Below are positions 19,918 to 30,605 of a DNA stretch of 64,000 bases, one piece after another; within the stretch, counting starts at the first letter, position 1; every line of letters begins with the position of its first letter. The notes beneath the pieces were generated by a model. It was given only the letters and a program-made list of their open reading frames with translations, was not told the DNA's origin and ran no database searches. The DNA is from Huiozyma naganishii CBS 8797 (lineage: Eukaryota; Ascomycota; Saccharomycetes; Saccharomycetales; Saccharomycetaceae): NCBI RefSeq assembly GCF_000348985.1, contig NC_035932.1, positions 310,001 to 374,000 of the forward strand. The letters are read 5' to 3'. The translations under genes were made by a program, and so were the position numbers.

Positions 19918-22900
19918 TTAGCTTTTCTTGAAAGGATTACTCATCGACAATTTCATCGAGCTACCTCCCTCGCGCTTATTATGGAAACGAACCAAATCTC
20001 TCAAGTATTTTACAAACAAAAAGCCCATGGACCCAACCACTCTGAATGCGGCTAGAGCTGCTACGGACCACAAAATAAAAATTAGGTAACCATTGTTCGC
20101 GTCTTCTGGTTTGTAAACTTGGATAATGGACATAATCAGAATCATATTTGAGAGCATCCATATCATCACAATACGGGTTCTAATGTCTCTGTAATAATCA
20201 TTATGCCTTTGAACGGAATCCACCTTGTTTTCTTTGAATTCGGGTTCCTTCAAACGGCTCTTAATTTCCATGTACTTTTTCTCTACTTCTTGAGGCCAGT
20301 CTGTCTCAACAATTTGTTTCCCGTCTGGGCCTTGAACAACAATCGCATTTGCCAACTTCTTCGATTCCTCATTGGAACCCTTTGTACCCCAGGAGACGTC
20401 GTGGGTGTTACAGAAGGCAAAGACTTGCAGAGTACACGTGAAAGCGGGCAAGGTAACGAAATACTGAATTGATGAGGTAAGCATATGCCATGGGTCCAAG
20501 TAAATAATCGAGGAGAATGCATAAAGACCATAGGTAGACAGAATGGAAACAATAATGTTGACAAAAACACTATGAGGTTCCGAACCAGAATGTAGGGCCT
20601 TCGCGGCAAACACAAAACCACAGACCAATGAATAAATCGCACATATTGTTATAATTACCATGGAAATAATAAACAGATGTTTGGCACCTTGTGGTCTGTT
20701 ACCCATGGAGATAATAAACAGACTTGCCAAATCACAGAATATCAGATATTTCAAAAAGATGAAAAGAGCCTCGCCATGCTTAATAACGTCATTTAGGGAA
20801 CCCGCCAAATAATAGAAGGTTAAGACAAAATTGGCAATCGAGAACCATGAGAAAAGCATCTGTACAAACTGGTAAAAGAACTCGATTTGGAAAAAGATCA
20901 ACCTAGTCACAGAATGTTTAGTTTTATAGATTTGAAGAAAGTGAAGTTGTGCGTACAGTGCAGCAAACATCGCACCATTCAACCAACGTCTCCTCTGAGA
21001 AATAAATTCAGGAATGTCTTCTGGAACATCGGTATCACCTGTGGCCTCTTTGACGTACTTTAATACCCATTTGGCACTTCTTTTGGCTACTAGTTCCCAA
21101 CAAAGGATCCTGTCCTCGGCCAGATACATATTTGCCGTGAACACATCATGGTCTCTTCCTTCTTGTGTCTCACCGAGGAAATATGAATGCAAGGGGCCTG
21201 TTCCGTCTTCATGGTTCTGCAAAGCCCTGTATCTATAGGCTGATAAAGCACCGGGAAGCACAGAAATGTAACCAAACAAACTTTCCAGTGGTTTGTCTAA
21301 AATATTGGATATTTTGTATTCAAAGTTCTGAGATGCCACCAACGGATTTAGTAACTTTTTACCGTATTTCCCTTTCATTGCGACAATTTGACCGGCTGCC
21401 CCAGCAACGTTAGAATCATTGTCAAATGTTTTCCACAAGTGGTAGATAGCTGTATCGCCTAATCTGGTACCAACATCAACCAGCGCAACAACAGTAGGCT
21501 GTAAAACGGGGCAGAAGGCGTTGAATAGCCAGCGATGGGAGTTGATTTTTTTCTTGTTCTCCTCTTTCAAACAGAAAACCATTTGAACGGGCACAATGCC
21601 TTCAGAGACGTAATCTAGATGTGAGTTGATGGACACCTGAGTCGTTAGTTCAAAGATATGAGCTTGCACTGGGTCACCATTGACCGACGCCTTTGCCATA
21701 TCTTCTTGATAAAGACCCAATGCAGCTAAATAATCGAGAGCACCTTGATTCACCTTGGCTCTACCATCGCTGATCAAGATGACGGAAACCTTTTTCCATC
21801 CGTCAGGCCCCCAAACCTGGGATTTATCACGTTGACATAGATGCGCCACATTTCTCATGATGGAATGGATTGTTCTCCCCAACGATATCTTATCCTCGTT
21901 GTACATCGTGATGCATACAGCGATTTGACATTCACGATTCATTTCAGCAAATCTGAGACTGTAACCAGCCTCCAAAAATTCGTCAGAGTCCACCGTACAA
22001 GCAGTATATCTCATTTCTGTGAATTCCGGGCTGTCACGTCTGGGCAACGTATCCAATAGCCCTCTTGGAATTGGGTTATCCAGTTTTAGCATTGCCTTCT
22101 TTAAAGTTGGGTCATGAGGTTGTGGTCTCCTCTTGCTTTCTGAGTTGGCCCTTCTTACATAATCCCGGCGCACGGGGTGGTTTAATTCAAACCTGGTCTC
22201 TTTGAAAGTATCCACAGACATCATGGACTCCTCATCAAATGATTTACGGAACTTACTGTCGTTTTCGTAGGACGATCTCGCAGCAGTTGATTCACTAGAG
22301 GCCGTGAATTTTGAGTCCTGAGAGTATCTTCTCCCGAACAAATTATTTGACCCTGGAACACTTGTTTGACGGAGCTTTGGATCTGAATAGTAGCTGCTGG
22401 TCATATCCGCTGACTTTGTAGCATCATGAAGTGGGTAATCGTCCTGGTAAGAAAAAGTGATAGGAGGCAGCCTATCTTGAGGATTGGGGGGGACCCTCTC
22501 TGGAGATCTTACTGGGGATCTTGTTGCATATCTTTGCATATTTTCCCTTTCTTGAGAAGTGATGAAGGGAGAATGCATTTGTTCAGGAAGCCCACCATGG
22601 CCACGTCCCAAATCGATTGCAACGTCACCAACTTTGCGGGGGGAACCCATGGGGGACAGGTAATTGTTTTGTACCATGGGGGAAGCAGGGTTGCTGTCCC
22701 TATAGAACTGAGTTCTGTGGCGACGGTCTGGTGAGTATCTCAGCGCAGCTTTGGAAGGCGATTGAGGCAGAGCAGGCGGCAACCCTTGGAAATTCTGGGA
22801 TTGTGAACCACTGTAGTTAAATTCACTGTCTGGATCATTCATAGCACTATTATTGGTATGAAATCTGGTCAAAGCCGGTCTAGCGGGGGACTTTGTTGGA

Positions 22901-22941
22901 GACCCACTGGAAGGATCCGCCATAAACGGATTGCGGGTCAT
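19918..22941 (-). CDS. CHS2: Chitin synthase II, primary septum synthesis
   Basis: This 1007-residue protein is Chs2 (963 in S. cerevisiae), which builds the primary septum at cytokinesis. It starts MTRNPFM like the S. cerevisiae protein. The first 150 residues contain seven full CDK consensus sites ([28 protein letters not shown]), matching the known Cdk1 hold on Chs2 export from the ER. The catalytic part has [41 protein letters not shown] and SQRRRWLNG, and multiple membrane segments follow. In S. cerevisiae CHS2 is next to SCO1 (YBR038W-YBR037C) in the same divergent arrangement; here it is also only one gene from CHS3. Confidence 0.97.
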   Translation of the reverse strand: MTRNPFMADPSSGSPTKSPARPALTRFHTNNSAMNDPDSEFNYSGSQSQNFQGLPPALPQSPSKAALRYSPDRRHRTQFYRDSNPASPMVQNNYLSPMGSPRKVGDVAIDLGRGHGGLPEQMHSPFITSQERENMQRYATRSPVRSPERVPPNPQDRLPPITFSYQDDYPLHDATKSADMTSSYYSDPKLRQTSVPGSNNLFGRRYSQDSKFTASSESTAARSSYENDSKFRKSFDEESMMSVDTFKETRFELNHPVRRDYVRRANSESKRRPQPHDPTLKKAMLKLDNPIPRGLLDTLPRRDSPEFTEMRYTACTVDSDEFLEAGYSLRFAEMNRECQIAVCITMYNEDKISLGRTIHSIMRNVAHLCQRDKSQVWGPDGWKKVSVILISDGRAKVNQGALDYLAALGLYQEDMAKASVNGDPVQAHIFELTTQVSINSHLDYVSEGIVPVQMVFCLKEENKKKINSHRWLFNAFCPVLQPTVVALVDVGTRLGDTAIYHLWKTFDNDSNVAGAAGQIVAMKGKYGKKLLNPLVASQNFEYKISNILDKPLESLFGYISVLPGALSAYRYRALQNHEDGTGPLHSYFLGETQEGRDHDVFTANMYLAEDRILCWELVAKRSAKWVLKYVKEATGDTDVPEDIPEFISQRRRWLNGAMFAALYAQLHFLQIYKTKHSVTRLIFFQIEFFYQFVQMLFSWFSIANFVLTFYYLAGSLNDVIKHGEALFIFLKYLIFCDLASLFIISMGNRPQGAKHLFIISMVIITICAIYSLVCGFVFAAKALHSGSEPHSVFVNIIVSILSTYGLYAFSSIIYLDPWHMLTSSIQYFVTLPAFTCTLQVFAFCNTHDVSWGTKGSNEESKKLANAIVVQGPDGKQIVETDWPQEVEKKYMEIKSRLKEPEFKENKVDSVQRHNDYYRDIRTRIVMIWMLSNMILIMSIIQVYKPEDANNGYLIFILWSVAALAAFRVVGSMGFLFVKYLRDLVRFHNKREGGSSMKLSMSNPFKKS

Positions 22942-23119
22942 CAGAGAAGTATCTAAATGGCTTTAGCAGAGTGGCCAGAGTGTAAAAAAAAAAGGTCAAC
23001 AACTGATTGCCCACTAGCAGAATAGAAAACAGGGCCAGTCTGAACTTCCAATCCTCAAGGACTCCCGAGTCTTGCCAAGAACCCAAACTCTCGGGGACTA
23101 CTGTCTTATTTGAATACAT
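22880..23119 (-). CDS. Possible small membrane protein overlapping the CHS2 start
   Basis: A 79-codon frame starting at the ATG at 23119 runs into the first 62 bp of CHS2 in another frame. It encodes a polar start, a hydrophobic segment ([20 protein letters not shown]) and a basic end. The frame stays open another 27 codons upstream to a stop at 23201-23203, without an ATG. I do not recognise a family. The protein-like composition is suggestive, but the region is also the CHS2 promoter, so it may be chance. Confidence 0.25.
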   Translation of the reverse strand: MYSNKTVVPESLGSWQDSGVLEDWKFRLALFSILLVGNQLLTFFFYTLATLLKPFRYFSDDPQSVYGGSFQWVSNKVPR

Positions 23120-23379
23120 CTCTTCAAAGTTGACATATCCCAAACAGTGTCGATGTTTCCCAATCGGGAATAATGTAAATATTCTAAAAAGAAGCCCTAA
23201 TTAGGGCTTGCAGTGTTCATTCCTCTTCATCTGGTGATGTTGGGAGAGACCATGCCTCATATACGAGGATGATGATTAGCGTTAAGTCTAGCTAGGTACC
23301 GTGCCATTATCCCGATTAGAGCGTAGTAGTTTGTGATCTGGAGTAGGTTTGATTGTGAGTGAGTGAGTTTATTGTTGAG
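22942..23379. other. Divergent CHS2-SCO promoter region
   Basis: Both flanking genes are read away from this 438-bp region, so it holds both promoters. The doubtful small membrane ORF covers its left part. An inverted repeat of GCCCTAA around the centre 23199-23202 (AAGCCCTAATTAGGGCTT) is a perfect 18-bp palindrome at 23192-23209 and may be a regulatory site. Confidence 0.5.
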
Positions 23380-24276
23380 ATGTTGAAGAGACAGTTATTC
23401 GCCGGTAGGTCGTTGAAGGTTGTGCGAGGGGTGCCCCTGCAATTGAGGAGTTGTATATCTACCAGTTCCATGAAATACAATAAACAAGACCCCTCGCTAG
23501 TTGAAGAGATCAACAAGATCAAATTGAGTGATATTAAAATTGGCTCTGACAGTGGTCAAACGAGTCAAATTTTGAGGAACGGAACAACTCCGACCAGGAA
23601 TAAGCAAGGGATGTCTACAGCGCAGATTCTTCTCTTACTGGGTGCTCTCGGTGCTGGTGTCTATTACTGGGCTTCAAAAGAGAAGCAGAGACTTGAAGTG
23701 GAGAGGGAGGCAGAATCCAATAGGGCGGCAGTGGGGGGATCCTTTAATTTAATCGATCAAGATGGGCGTCCGTTTTCCAGTGACAAACTTTTGGGTAAAT
23801 TCAGTCTGTTGTATTTTGGGTTCACGCATTGTCCCGATATATGCCCTGCGGAACTGGACAAAATGGCATTTTGGGTCGATGAAATAAAGAAACAGTTGAA
23901 GATGGACGTGCAACCCATATTTGTCACCTGTGACCCGCAAAGGGATACACCAGATGTCATGAAGAGGTACTTGAAAGATTTCCACTCGAAAATAATAGGG
24001 TTGACAGGCTCGCATTCGCAGATAAAGGATATGTGTGCCAAGTACAAAGTTTTCTTTTCAACCCCAGAAAACGTAACTGCAAAGGACGATTACATTGTCG
24101 ATCATTCGACATTTATCTATCTGATCGACCCTGAAGGCTCGTTTATCGACGGGTTAGGCACTATTTACGACGAGAAGGAAGGGCTCGAGAAAGTGAAGGC
24201 GCAGATTAATGCGTATGTGCCGCGATTGGAAAGAGAGAAGAGAATGGGGAGGTGGTACTCGTTTCTGTTCAAGTGA
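23380..24276 (+). CDS. SCO1: Copper chaperone for cytochrome c oxidase (Sco1/Sco2)
   Basis: This mitochondrial inner-membrane protein of 298 residues delivers copper to the CuA site of Cox2. The sequence begins with a basic, Ser- and Leu-rich presequence, then one membrane segment (ILLLLGALGAGVYYWA near residue 85) and a thioredoxin-like domain with the copper ligands CPDIC and the distal His in IVDHSTFIYLID. S. cerevisiae Sco1 has 295 residues and Sco2 301. The ATG at 23380 is the first in frame; the extension above it starts with GTG. The neighbours are those of SCO1 on one side (CHS2, CSG2) and of SCO2 on the other (OLA1, ETR1), so one gene here stands in the place of both; only the generic function is certain. 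Confidence 0.93.
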   Translation: MLKRQLFAGRSLKVVRGVPLQLRSCISTSSMKYNKQDPSLVEEINKIKLSDIKIGSDSGQTSQILRNGTTPTRNKQGMSTAQILLLLGALGAGVYYWASKEKQRLEVEREAESNRAAVGGSFNLIDQDGRPFSSDKLLGKFSLLYFGFTHCPDICPAELDKMAFWVDEIKKQLKMDVQPIFVTCDPQRDTPDVMKRYLKDFHSKIIGLTGSHSQIKDMCAKYKVFFSTPENVTAKDDYIVDHSTFIYLIDPEGSFIDGLGTIYDEKEGLEKVKAQINAYVPRLEREKRMGRWYSFLFK

Positions 24277-24556
24277 AAATACATGTAAATACGTACTAGA
24301 TCTTAGTGCACAAAATGGAGTGATGTAATTAAGAATGAACGGGAAATCACCAGGATATGGTTTACGTAGAGAAAGTTGCCTACTGATGTTGTGCGATAAT
24401 CCAATCTTATTACAATCCAAGTACTACATATAGCATTGATGAAAAGAAATTTCGACTCTGTTGTATAAATTATCTATGAAGTGTGCGTTGTTGTTGTTGC
24501 TATCTTTTCTGGGTACGGCGGGCAAAAAAATGCTGTTAGATTTACAGTTTGGTAAA

Positions 24557-25738
24557 TCAGTTCTTCCCAGCGCCTGCTCTGAAATAGATAACATCACCGT
24601 CTTCAACGACGTAATCTTTACCCTTCTGTAGCAGTTTCCCTGCCGATTTGATGGCTGCATCATCTTTGTATTCAACAACGTCCTCGTATTTCATGACCTG
24701 GGCCAGGATAAAGGTGTTCATTAAGTCGTTGTGAATGACACCTGCTGCTTGAGGCGCCTTTGTGCCCTTTCTGATGGTCCACTCACGTACTTCATCTGGA
24801 CCACAAGTGAAGAAGGAGATCAGATCAAGCTTTTCTCTCATTGTCGTGATGATTCTTGGTAGGGCAGACTGCGCGGAGATGGATTTCAACTCCTCGGCGG
24901 CCTCCTCCTCGCTCATGTGGGACAGTCTCTCTTCTAGAGACACAGAGAATGGAATGATCAAGTCACCTGGGGAGTGCTTGTCGACCCATTCCTTGATTCT
25001 TAGCAAATGCTTGTTCTTCTTTCTCAAGTAATCCTTTTCGGACAAGTTGATCAAGTAGATACATGGCTTCGCGGTCAACAAGAACATGGAGTTGATGGTC
25101 TCGACCTCCTTTGGAGTCCACTCCTGGTTGGCCACTCTTTGCCCGTCCTCTAGCAACTTGATGATTCTTTCGATCAAAGCCATCTCCTCCTTCTTCTGCT
25201 TGACCTCTAGAGACTGGCCACCTCTCTTGGCGATCTTCTCAGCACTTTCCAATGCCTTCTGAGAAAACTCAATATCCTTCAATCTCAACTCACCAAGAAT
25301 AATCTCCAAGTCACGGACTGGGTCAACGTCACCCTCGATGTGGATAATTTCCGCATCATCAAAACAACGGACGACTTGGTAAATGGAGTCCACGGACCGA
25401 ATGTGGGACAAGAAAGCGTTCCCCAAACCTTCACCAGCGGAGGCACCTTTAGTCAACCCTGCAATATCGTAAACGGTCAAATGCGCTGGAACCTCAGAGG
25501 CAGGCTTGTAAATCTTGACCAACTCGTCGAATCTCGACGAGGGCACAATGACACGGGCCTCTTCTGGGTCAATTGTCGCAAAGGGGTAGTTCGCTGGGTT
25601 CCCTAATGGACATCTGGTGATAGCCTGGAAGAAAGTGGACTTCCCGACGTTCGCCAAACCGACGATACCAGCCTTCAAATTGTTACCTGGACGGCCCAAA
25701 AGGACTTTTTTCTCCTCAACTTGCTTCTTTGGTGGCAT
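24557..25738 (-). CDS. OLA1: Obg-like P-loop ATPase/GTPase Ola1
   Basis: This 393-residue protein (S. cerevisiae Ola1/YBR025C, 394) is a YchF-family nucleotide hydrolase that prefers ATP and takes part in translation and stress responses. It has the P-loop GLANVGKSTFFQA, the switch region YPFATIDPEEARV, DIAGLTKGASAGEGLGN, and the altered specificity motif NLSEKD in place of NKxD, which defines the ATP-preferring subfamily. A helical insert follows, and a C-terminal TGS domain including GVIHNDLMNTFILAQV. Length, start and composition agree with the family. Codon use is biased toward highly expressed genes. Confidence 0.97.
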   Translation of the reverse strand: MPPKKQVEEKKVLLGRPGNNLKAGIVGLANVGKSTFFQAITRCPLGNPANYPFATIDPEEARVIVPSSRFDELVKIYKPASEVPAHLTVYDIAGLTKGASAGEGLGNAFLSHIRSVDSIYQVVRCFDDAEIIHIEGDVDPVRDLEIILGELRLKDIEFSQKALESAEKIAKRGGQSLEVKQKKEEMALIERIIKLLEDGQRVANQEWTPKEVETINSMFLLTAKPCIYLINLSEKDYLRKKNKHLLRIKEWVDKHSPGDLIIPFSVSLEERLSHMSEEEAAEELKSISAQSALPRIITTMREKLDLISFFTCGPDEVREWTIRKGTKAPQAAGVIHNDLMNTFILAQVMKYEDVVEYKDDAAIKSAGKLLQKGKDYVVEDGDVIYFRAGAGKN

Positions 25739-26058
25739 ACTGTACTAATTGCTTCTTCCGTGTACGTGTGTACGTGTGTATATACGTATTCTGAGGCTTC
25801 ATGAACACTCGAGACAGCCTCTCATTAGGACGTCCAACGCAGCACTGCTCGACCGAAGTGGAAAAAAATTTTCAGCTTAAGTAAGGCCGGGACCGGGTAA
25901 ACGGCTACGATATTTTGGAACAGAGTGAGTGGAAGAGGGATGCGAAGACTGTTCAGTTGATTATCTGTACTGCCCTCTGTCCCTCCCCCCAGTGGTAAGT
26001 CCTGTGTGCGGTTCAACAGGGTGAGGTCACTTGCAGGTATAGATACAATTGTGGGAAA
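25739..26058. other. Divergent OLA1-CSG2 promoter region
   Basis: This 320-bp spacer separates divergently transcribed OLA1 and CSG2. It has short TACGTGTG repeats at about 25760-25785. No gene is supported. Confidence 0.45.
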
Positions 26059-27282
26059 ATGCTCCGCAGAGTAGCGTGGTTTACGGCCGTGATTGGGTAC
26101 GTGATACAGACCAAGGGCTTCTCGATTATACAGTCGAAGAAGTTCATGGACGTCGACCCTGCGAAGGAGAGCAGTGCGAAGCTCAATGGGTTCTCCAACG
26201 AGGAGATGAAGCGATGCATGACCATATACCTGGCCTTCATATATTTTGTCTCGCTGCTACTGCTATTACCGATAACAAGTTTCTTTACGGATAAAATCGG
26301 GTCCATGGGCAGTGGGTACTCGCGAGTACCAGACGGTACAGACGAAAGAGAGAACATGGTGAGCAACTCTTCAGAGGAGGAGTACGAATTGCAGAATATC
26401 GTGTCGCCAAGACCTTCGGCGCTGAGTCTCGATTTGACTTTACAATTGGACACAAGTGCAGCTCATTCACAGGACACTGCGATATCTACGAAATCTACTG
26501 TCCAATACATTGGGAAGTTGCTCTTCTTGACCATTTTCACCATGATCCCAGTTTTCACGTACATGCTGGCTCTGTCGTTGTCCCCCGCGTTCGATGTCGC
26601 GTTGATCCAAAACACAGCCGTGTTCGAGATCGTAACGTTACTCTACGGTGTGTGTGGTATCGCTAGGAAGAACCACGTGTTCAGGAATTTCCTCGTCATG
26701 ATGGCAGCACTCGCTAGCATACAGGTTATCTCGTACACAAAGGCCACCTGCGACATGCTGGCGGGGAAACTGTCCATCAACCCAAGTACGGGGGAAGTGA
26801 CCGACCTGTTCCTGTTTGACAGACTCAAGGCGTCGCTCATCTGTGGGCTCGGGTCGCTTTCTGTGGGGGTCTTCGCAGTGATGTGGCACAGGTGGTTCGG
26901 TAAACCATCTGCCTCGCTCATCCAGCAGAGCTCACACTTGTCGCTGATCGGTATCATGTCCATCATCCTGTTGCTCCCCTTTGTGCCCGATTTGAAACTG
27001 AGCTACCAGGTCATCTCTTTTTACTACGCTGACAAAACATTCTGGCTCACGTTGATGGGGTCCCTGTTCTTTGGTACCGTGCCATGTCTGTTCTCTCTAC
27101 TACATTTGAACAAGAAAAATCCACCAGAGTTTGTCACAACGGTGAATCTGGGATCGATAATATTCATGGGACTGGCAGAATGGTTGACAGAACCAATACA
27201 GACAACTATTGTCAGATGGGAGGTCATCGGGTACATTGTCCTTGTTTTGAGCTGTATATTTCTATCAATGACGCTGCGTTAG
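26059..27282 (+). CDS. CSG2: Csg2, regulatory subunit for inositolphosphorylceramide mannosylation
   Basis: This ER membrane protein of 407 residues (S. cerevisiae Csg2, 410) partners with the mannosyltransferases Sur1/Csg1 and Csh1 in making mannosyl-inositolphosphorylceramide; loss makes yeast calcium-sensitive. The sequence has a short N-terminal hydrophobic segment, a segment near residue 60 (LAFIYFVSLLLLLPI), a polar acidic loop (about 75-150), and about seven to eight further membrane segments. No enzymatic motif is visible, as expected for a regulatory subunit. The neighbours SCO and CHS2 match YBR036C-YBR038W, with OLA1 inserted between SCO and CSG2. Confidence 0.92.
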   Translation: MLRRVAWFTAVIGYVIQTKGFSIIQSKKFMDVDPAKESSAKLNGFSNEEMKRCMTIYLAFIYFVSLLLLLPITSFFTDKIGSMGSGYSRVPDGTDERENMVSNSSEEEYELQNIVSPRPSALSLDLTLQLDTSAAHSQDTAISTKSTVQYIGKLLFLTIFTMIPVFTYMLALSLSPAFDVALIQNTAVFEIVTLLYGVCGIARKNHVFRNFLVMMAALASIQVISYTKATCDMLAGKLSINPSTGEVTDLFLFDRLKASLICGLGSLSVGVFAVMWHRWFGKPSASLIQQSSHLSLIGIMSIILLLPFVPDLKLSYQVISFYYADKTFWLTLMGSLFFGTVPCLFSLLHLNKKNPPEFVTTVNLGSIIFMGLAEWLTEPIQTTIVRWEVIGYIVLVLSCIFLSMTLR

Positions 27283-27494
27283 TTGGTAGACTTAACAAAT
27301 TATGTATATGTAAAAGTTATTCTTATAATGTGTCATTTTTTGGAGGGTTAAATGCTGGAAGGTGGGGGAAAAATCATGTGGAAGATAAATGAAGAGTGCA
27401 CCCTTGACCGTTGAGAGGAATATATGTAAATAGACACTAAAAAGCAAACAAACTTATGGTATATAATAGAGCTGTAAAAAATGTGCCAGTCAGC

Positions 27495-28631
27495 TCAATC
27501 CCATTTCAGTACTACCATCTGTTTCTTGCCCTTCTTGTTAATTGCATTTTTGACCATCCCTAGTACATCATCATCGGAATCCTTTTCAACATCCCATTCT
27601 ACGGTTTCTATCTCATTCTTTGGTGAGACAATCTTGTCAGACTTGTACAGTTCAATGAACTCTTGTACGGTCTTTATTTTCGTCTCTGGACTTTTCTTGT
27701 TCAATTCAGTGACCCAATACCCGGCGGAGGTCAATCCTTTGAATATGTGTAAAGAGGTGGGTAAAGTCACCGGTTGTTTAGACATACCACCGTACGTCAG
27801 CATCAATGCATTCTTCTCCAGTTTTCTTGCAATTGACGAACTTGATTTCCCACCAACCGAATTCAACGCCAATCGAACACGGGCATCCGGTCCAAGGATC
27901 TCAGGCAACTTTTCTTTCCCAAAGATCTTGTCGTTGTTTTCTGTTTCAGAGATGACCTTCGTGGCACCAAATTTCTGCTCCAACACGGACGCAACATCCG
28001 CAAAATTGTCCCTGTCTCTAATAACACTCAAAGTCTTAATCCCATTCGCCTTGGCTATTTGGGTAACCAGTTTGGAAACACCAGAAGTACCTGCGTTTTG
28101 GATCAGCCACTCGTTCTGGCCCTTGTTCCATTTCACAAAGTTGTTGACCAACTGGTACGCCGTGACACCATTAACTGAAACCGTCGCCGCACTAAATAGA
28201 TCGAGACCGTTCACTTTAATCAAATGGGACGAGTCCGGGAACACACGATAGTTGGACCAGGTACCCTGATTTGCCTGCAATGGGATAACCCAGTCGCCCT
28301 TCTTCAAGTTACCGGAAGAGTTACGCGGAGTGTGGATAACTTCGAAGACAGCTTCGTTGCCTGCAATGGCCGAAGGTACTTCTGTCGAGTAATTCATCGT
28401 CTTTAGGGGTAGCGATGGGTAAACGCCTTGCAACTGGTTGACATCCGATGGATTGATCGGGAAAGCCAGCGTACGCACCACAATCGAGCTGTTCAAATCC
28501 TCAGCTGCAGTATAGTTGTGCAGTGACAATACTGAGGAGCAATCATCGACGTTGTGCGTCGAATAAATGATAGACTTGAAGCTCGTGGGGATCTTAGTGG
28601 CCATCGTTCTTCTAAATGTGTGTGGTAACAT
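27495..28631 (-). CDS. ETR1: Mitochondrial 2-enoyl thioester reductase
   Basis: This 378-residue protein (S. cerevisiae Etr1, 380) is the NADPH-dependent trans-2-enoyl-ACP reductase of mitochondrial type II fatty acid synthesis, needed for lipoic acid and respiration. It belongs to the medium-chain dehydrogenase/reductase superfamily. Visible family blocks are FPINPSDVNQLQGVYP near the N-terminus, IAGNEAVFEV, QANQGTWSNYRVF, the nucleotide-binding QNAGTSGVSKLVTQIAKANG, and RLALNSVGGKSS. The basic N-terminus (MLPHTFRRTMATK) fits a presequence. I start at 28631; the frame continues upstream for 77 more codons through sequence unlike the family, so that part is promoter. Confidence 0.95.
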   Translation of the reverse strand: MLPHTFRRTMATKIPTSFKSIIYSTHNVDDCSSVLSLHNYTAAEDLNSSIVVRTLAFPINPSDVNQLQGVYPSLPLKTMNYSTEVPSAIAGNEAVFEVIHTPRNSSGNLKKGDWVIPLQANQGTWSNYRVFPDSSHLIKVNGLDLFSAATVSVNGVTAYQLVNNFVKWNKGQNEWLIQNAGTSGVSKLVTQIAKANGIKTLSVIRDRDNFADVASVLEQKFGATKVISETENNDKIFGKEKLPEILGPDARVRLALNSVGGKSSSSIARKLEKNALMLTYGGMSKQPVTLPTSLHIFKGLTSAGYWVTELNKKSPETKIKTVQEFIELYKSDKIVSPKNEIETVEWDVEKDSDDDVLGMVKNAINKKGKKQMVVLKWD

Positions 28632-28973
28632 GCTTGGTATTGGCTTGCCGGCAAAGATTACAATTCCACAGATACCAATCAGCACAGAACTAATACTTAT
28701 ATATATATATAAGTGGAGGTAAGGGGATACTGCCTCTCCCATAGGCCAGAATTTCAGAACTCCAACAACCGTTTCGGACCCTCGAGCAGCAGCAAATTGA
28801 ACCCTGGAGAACAGTGAGCTGGGTAACAGCGGACTGTTACTGCCCCAGAGACAGGGTCCCAAACTAAAGGAACACTGGACTCGGGATGCCTTGCAAACCA
28901 GTGCTCAGATTGTCGTCTATAGCTGCGGGATGTATATACTGATTGCGACTTGCTGTTGTGGTCATTTCTTTTG

Positions 28974-29253
28974 ATGGGGGAGGTAGAAGGATTACCTTAT
29001 GACGATCCCTCTGACTTACGTATACTGAAAAGTGGTTGGTGTGTTCAGTTCCAGTGATGGGAAGAGTAGTCGCACCATCAAACCTTTCATCGAGTCCGTG
29101 TACGTAACAGAACTGGACATTTGTAGAAAGAGGAGGATTAGAATTCGAGATGGTTTGTGTTTTATGCCATAGGACCTAACAGATTCGGACGAAGATGTTG
29201 AAGGGACAAGCGCTGCTTATGGGTACATGACTTTTTACTCAACGATGCATTGA
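28974..29253 (+). pseudogene. Possible degraded gene of unknown identity
   Basis: Three plus-strand pieces in different frames read like protein. Piece one runs 28974-29057, starting at ATG (contains LPYDDPSDLRILKSGW). Piece two is 29041-29172 (contains TIKPFIESVYVTELDICRK). Piece three is 29182-29253 (contains SDEDVEGTSAAYGYMTF). They follow in order with frame changes and stops between. I do not recognise a family, and chance is possible. Confidence 0.25.
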
Positions 29254-30422
29254 CTGTTCTTGCATGCTGCTCATTTGTGCTTTTTAACATGCGTTGCTCG
29301 GTCTACATATGCAAGTGTCAAGGTCTTTAGAAGTGTGAATTTTCGATGGGTTTGTGATAGGACTAAACATTGACCCGCATTTGGAGCATGAGGACCTCAG
29401 CACAAACCACTTCCATGCGGCATGGAGCTGTAGATAAATGGTTTGTAAAAAGGTTGCATATTTTCTTGCTGAATACTCCTTACGGTTCCGCTGACATGAC
29501 AGCTTCTCTTCTAGGTATTTATATAGCTAGTACTGTTAAGAACATCGCCTTGTAGTCTGTATTCCCATATGAGAGCTGTGAATTCACTGTCAGAATGAGT
29601 GCTTATACACAAAACAGGATTAAGATTATGATTGGGTGGAGGTGTGGACAGAACAAACGACAGCCAAAATTTAGTATCGGTTACTGATGCACAATAAGTG
29701 TTTCTCTTCTCTTCTCCTCGGAGATGGAAACTTATGTTTCTATTAACCAAACCAAGATCAGAATCATTTCTTGTCCGACTTTCAAAAAGACGATGTGACA
29801 AATACATCTTATTTCAAGTAGCCTAAAACCGGTAATTGGGTTGCGGTTTCCTCAATTTTCAACGTACAACTCAAACCAGAGCGTCCAACGGTAACTTCGC
29901 CTATCCGGGACCATCGCCCTGGTATAATTGTAAGGTCACCTAAACCAACCACAGCTACTGGACTCAATACAGGAGTGGTCTACAGATAATAAGGGTTATG
30001 GTGGCGCTAAGTATATGGAACGGTTCAATTCACTTGGCCCATCTTTTCTCGGTTTCGTACCTTATTGGTCACAAAAGAAGGGGTAGGGTTACTTCTAGAA
30101 ATAGACTGACAGTGGCATCCACTATGCCATAACAATGCATGAGCCTTGATTCCCACTACCATTCTATGAGAAGGTACGGTATACCAACGGCTTAGCTGAT
30201 GGATATGCCTCATTAAGGGTTTATTTCCTCTTTTAGAAAAAGGTCCTTAATAGCTGCATAACAATAGCTCCACGACTGCTTAACGGCTGACAGTTCAGCG
30301 GTCCATAGAAGACCCATGAATAGTCACTGTCACAGGTTCCGCATTGACTGCTATGATTGTGTCATAATTGTGTCGTTTAGGGACCGGTTCAGCTTGCAGT
30401 GAGTAGACTATTGTGTTTCCAT

Positions 30423-30605
30423 TTTGCTATTATTTGCGAATAAACGTACGATAATCAGGGTCCATTGTGCATACCCAGAAGCATGTATTGTGTACCGGTT
30501 GCAAAGCGGGAACGTACTGGAGTGCTCTGAATTGGGTCAGTAAAAGTGGCGAGATTATACCGATTTGCTATTATTTGCTGGAAAATCGTACGATGATCAG
30601 GGTCC
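30423..30605. repeat. Diverged direct repeat upstream of the orphan gene
   Basis: Two copies of a roughly 41-bp element occur at 30423-30463 and 30564-30605, 141 bp apart. Both begin TTTGCTATTATTTGC and end with CGTACGAT, one variable base, then ATCAGGGTCC. They lie 190-370 bp upstream of the ATG at 30792. They may be the conserved part of a 140-bp tandem duplication or paired regulator sites. Confidence 0.75.

Noticed and set aside
28632..28862. 77-codon extension of Etr1 with a hydrophobic segment
   Set aside because: It begins upstream of the family start, is unlike Etr1, and a normal presequence begins at 28631.
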